Below, piece after piece: positions 6,098 through 8,253 of a stretch of DNA of 8,253 bases. The first letter of the stretch is position 1. Each line of letters starts with the position of its first letter. The position numbers were made by a program, and so were the translations under genes. The stretch is taken from assembly GCA_019232645.1 (NCBI GenBank), contig JAFANO010000656.1, positions 1 to 8,253 on the forward strand. The letters run 5' to 3'. The notes beneath the pieces were generated by a model. The model searched no databases. It was not told the origin of the DNA and worked only from the letters and a program-made list of their open reading frames with translations. Source of the DNA: Planctomycetaceae bacterium (GTDB lineage Bacteria > Planctomycetota > Planctomycetia > Isosphaerales > Isosphaeraceae).

Positions 6098-7789
6098 TCA
6101 GCCCCCGGCGGGTCTTTCGCGCGGGAACTCGCGGAACGAGAAGATCCAGACCAGGGGCACGCCCCACTTGCTCACGACCCAGGCGGGATGGCCGCGCGCG
6201 ATCAGGGCACGGTCGCGAGGGCTGAGGGCCCCCGGACGGTTCTGGACCACGTACCAGGCCCAGTCGCCCGGCTCGGCCGGGAGGATCCCGGGCGCCAGCT
6301 TCCCGGTCTGCCGGAGGTAGAGCCAGGACGTGGGATAAGTGGCGAACCGGACCTTCCGGCCCGGCGGCGTGTGGCGGTTGAGCCAGTCGAGCGCGTCGTC
6401 CGAGAGGGCGTCCCAGTAATAGGTCGGCTCCATCCCGAGCGCGGCGGCACCCGGCAAACCCCCGATGATCGGGCTGAAATACGACAGCGGCACCGGCATC
6501 ATCAGCGCGAGGCCGACGGCCCCCTCGGCCAGGGCGGCGGCGATCGCCGCCTTTCCCCAACAGCCCAGCCGTTCGCCGATGGACGCCGCCCCCAGGCCGG
6601 CGACCAGCGCCAGGACGCCGAAGGCGGGCAGGAACTGCCGGACACCGTCGTGGCCCGGCGTATGCGGCAGTGCACGGAGCAGCAGGAGGGACGCCCAGTG
6701 GCCAACCGCCAGCACGCCCAGCGGCTCGACCCGGGCCCTCCGGAGGGCCCGCACCACCCCCACCGCCGCCAGCGCCAGGATCCCCACCGGGGTCACGAAG
6801 ACGGTCCAGGCCAGCGTGTTATACCAGGGGAGCGATTCGATGGGCGTCCTGACCACGCGGCCCAGGAATTGGACCGGGATCGGGATCGTCCGGCCCCGGG
6901 TCAGGTTCGACCGCAGGAACCGCTCGACCCCCGCGATCGGCGCGCCCCACCAGGGCGGGTTCGACGCGTAGAGGACGGCCGCCCCCACGAGCCCCCCGAC
7001 TAGCAGGGTCATCTGGCCCCGTCGGTCGCGATACACTGCCGTCCAGGCCAGGAACGGTAAGGCCAGGAACCAGCCGGTCAGCTTGGTGTCGGCGGCGCAG
7101 CCCAGCAGCACGCCGAAGGCGAGCATCCACCCCCATCGCAGCCGACTCGAACCTACCCAGGGCCCCGGCTCCACATCCGCCGCGCGGGCGAACGCCAGGA
7201 TCGCGCCGACCCAGAGACACGACAGCAGAGCGTCGTAGGTGGCGTAATGCCCGTGGCCGAACAGGTTCGGCTGCAAGATCCAGGCCCCGGCGGCCGCCGC
7301 CCCCGCCCAGATCCCCCACCGCCTCGCGACGAAGAGGGACAGCGCCCCCGCCGTGATGCTGAAGGCGAGCATCGGACCGAGGCGGGCGCGGGGCAGTTCC
7401 GGCCAGGACGGGGCCACGACGTCGCCGACGAGGCCGACCAGCGCAGAGAACGGGGGGTGGCCGTGCGGCTCCTCGCGCGCGAACGGCCAGAACCAGGCGA
7501 GCACCCGGGGGTCGGAAAGCAGCTCGACGCGGGAATCGACCTGGTCCGGCCGGGGAGGGACCTCGCCCTGTCGCTGGACCAACTCAACAGCGGGAGGACG
7601 CCAGGCGGCCGCGAACCGAGGCGGGTCGGCCAGCGCCTGAAACCACGATCGCAGCCGGGCCTCGCGGCCCAGGGTGTAGCCCTCATCCCAGACGATCGCC
7701 AGGCGCGGCCCGGTCGCGACGAGCAAGGCCGCCGTCGCGACCGTGAGCACCAGGGCCGTGGCCCCGCGTGCCGGCGACGCCCGGGTCAC
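6098..7789 (-). CDS. GT39/ArnT-like polytopic membrane glycosyltransferase
   Basis: Predicted inner-membrane GT-C fold enzyme of the PMT/ArnT superfamily, which moves a sugar from a polyprenyl-phosphate donor to a protein, lipid or glycan on the outer face. With the GTG start at 7789 it has 563 residues. Supporting features: a first membrane segment (about 10-33) followed at once by the WDE motif (Asp35-Glu36), the acidic pair typical of the first outer loop; HPPF (111-114); some 11-12 hydrophobic segments up to about residue 436; ADTKLTG (233-239) and GHDGVRQFLPAF (379-390), which resemble blocks of this superfamily; and a soluble C-terminal domain (about 452-563). I chose GTG 7789 because it overlaps the upstream stop by GTGA and starts directly before the first membrane segment. 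An ATG at 7837 would add 16 Asp/Gly/Val-rich residues that merely read the upstream gene in another frame. Acceptor and sugar are unknown. Confidence 0.8.
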   Translation of the reverse strand: MTRASPARGATALVLTVATAALLVATGPRLAIVWDEGYTLGREARLRSWFQALADPPRFAAAWRPPAVELVQRQGEVPPRPDQVDSRVELLSDPRVLAWFWPFAREEPHGHPPFSALVGLVGDVVAPSWPELPRARLGPMLAFSITAGALSLFVARRWGIWAGAAAAGAWILQPNLFGHGHYATYDALLSCLWVGAILAFARAADVEPGPWVGSSRLRWGWMLAFGVLLGCAADTKLTGWFLALPFLAWTAVYRDRRGQMTLLVGGLVGAAVLYASNPPWWGAPIAGVERFLRSNLTRGRTIPIPVQFLGRVVRTPIESLPWYNTLAWTVFVTPVGILALAAVGVVRALRRARVEPLGVLAVGHWASLLLLRALPHTPGHDGVRQFLPAFGVLALVAGLGAASIGERLGCWGKAAIAAALAEGAVGLALMMPVPLSYFSPIIGGLPGAAALGMEPTYYWDALSDDALDWLNRHTPPGRKVRFATYPTSWLYLRQTGKLAPGILPAEPGDWAWYVVQNRPGALSPRDRALIARGHPAWVVSKWGVPLVWIFSFREFPRERPAGG

Positions 7790-8253
7790 ACCTCGATCGT
7801 CACCAACGACATCGTCACCGGCGACATCGACGCCCATTGCGAGGGCTTCTCGCTAATCGACGAGCGGATCAGCGCGACCTCGTTGCAGTTGGGGAACAGC
7901 GGGCAGCGCACGCATTCATTCCAGATCTTGTGGGGCAGCTCGGCCTTTTCGATCCGGTGATAGTCGCACTTCTCGAAGAAGTCGGCCACGTAGGTCAGCG
8001 TGAAGACCGTCGCGATCTCCAGGTCGCACGCCGCCTCCCAGCACGCATCCACCAGCATCCGGCCCACCCCTCGCCCCTGGGCCTGCTCCGAAACCGCCAG
8101 GCACTTCAACTCGGCGAGGTCTTCCCAGAACACGTGCAGGGCCACACACCCGATGATCTGGCCGTCGTCGTCCACGGCCACGATGAACTCGCGGATCGAC
8201 TCGTAGAGCTCACCCAGCGACCGTCGGATCATCTGCTTCCGATCGGCGAACGT
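7786..8253 (-). CDS. argA: GNAT acetyltransferase, short ArgA-type N-acetylglutamate synthase candidate (5' end missing)
   Basis: Likely makes N-acetylglutamate from acetyl-CoA and glutamate, the first step of arginine biosynthesis in the cytosol. The frame is open to the window edge, giving 155 visible residues. An ATG at 8232 exists, but the preceding codons (TFADRKQ) together with MIRRSLGELYESIREF resemble the internal segment of short ArgA proteins, which usually have some 20-30 residues before it; the true start is therefore outside the window. Counting from that Met, the acetyl-CoA loop QGRGVG (Q-x-x-G-x-G) is at 52-57, with the preceding strand AELKCLAV at 40-47. The C-terminal block LPHKIWNECVRCPLFPNCNE (99-118) carries the cysteine cluster C-x2-C-x5-C (107, 110, 116) that I associate with this subgroup. 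A generic GNAT of other specificity remains possible. It probably heads an operon with the GT39-like gene through a 4-bp overlap. Confidence 0.72.
   Translation of the reverse strand, partial: TFADRKQMIRRSLGELYESIREFIVAVDDDGQIIGCVALHVFWEDLAELKCLAVSEQAQGRGVGRMLVDACWEAACDLEIATVFTLTYVADFFEKCDYHRIEKAELPHKIWNECVRCPLFPNCNEVALIRSSISEKPSQWASMSPVTMSLVTIEV

Noticed and set aside
6188..7003. 271-codon plus-strand open frame opposite the GT39-like gene
   Set aside because: Arg/Pro/Gly/Asp-rich antisense shadow of a hydrophobic membrane protein; no motif and no ribosome binding site.

Overview
The window looks like chromosomal DNA of a GC-rich, Gram-negative-type bacterium, most likely a planctomycete. 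This placement is an inference from four things: high GC over most of the window, a lipoprotein joining a carboxypeptidase-regulatory-like domain to a TlpA thioredoxin domain by a very long Pro/Ala linker, a short GNAT-type N-acetylglutamate synthase candidate, and long intergenic gaps. No rRNA or other phylogenetic marker is present.

Layout. Positions 1-144 hold the possible 3' end of an unrecognised plus-strand gene. Positions 145-685 are AT-richer and hold no convincing gene. Positions 686-3253 (minus) encode a complete glycogen/starch phosphorylase (GlgP/MalP family), with a good ribosome binding site and a TATAAT box about 60 bp upstream. An unusually long gap of about 800 bp follows, between divergently transcribed genes. 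It holds a notable TTAACG repeat but no gene I trust. Positions 4066-6066 (plus) encode a 666-residue lipoprotein: lipobox, carboxypeptidase-regulatory-like domain, about 340 residues of Pro/Ala/Glu-rich linker, then a TlpA-like thioredoxin with a WCDPC active site. It converges, with a 31-bp gap, on a minus-strand pair: a GNAT acetyltransferase resembling short-form ArgA (7786 to beyond 8253), followed by a GT39/ArnT-like polytopic glycosyltransferase (6098-7789). These two appear to overlap by 4 bp at a GTGA junction.

The genes do not form one pathway: storage-glucan breakdown (glgP), envelope thiol redox (lipoprotein), arginine biosynthesis (argA-like) and envelope glycosylation (GT39-like). 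Only the last pair looks like an operon. I saw no CRISPR array, tRNA, rRNA, insertion sequence or defence cassette. The items most worth following up are the lipoprotein's domain layout, with its Met-rich island and extra cysteines, and the TTAACG element upstream of it. I found no clear evidence for a new multi-gene system.
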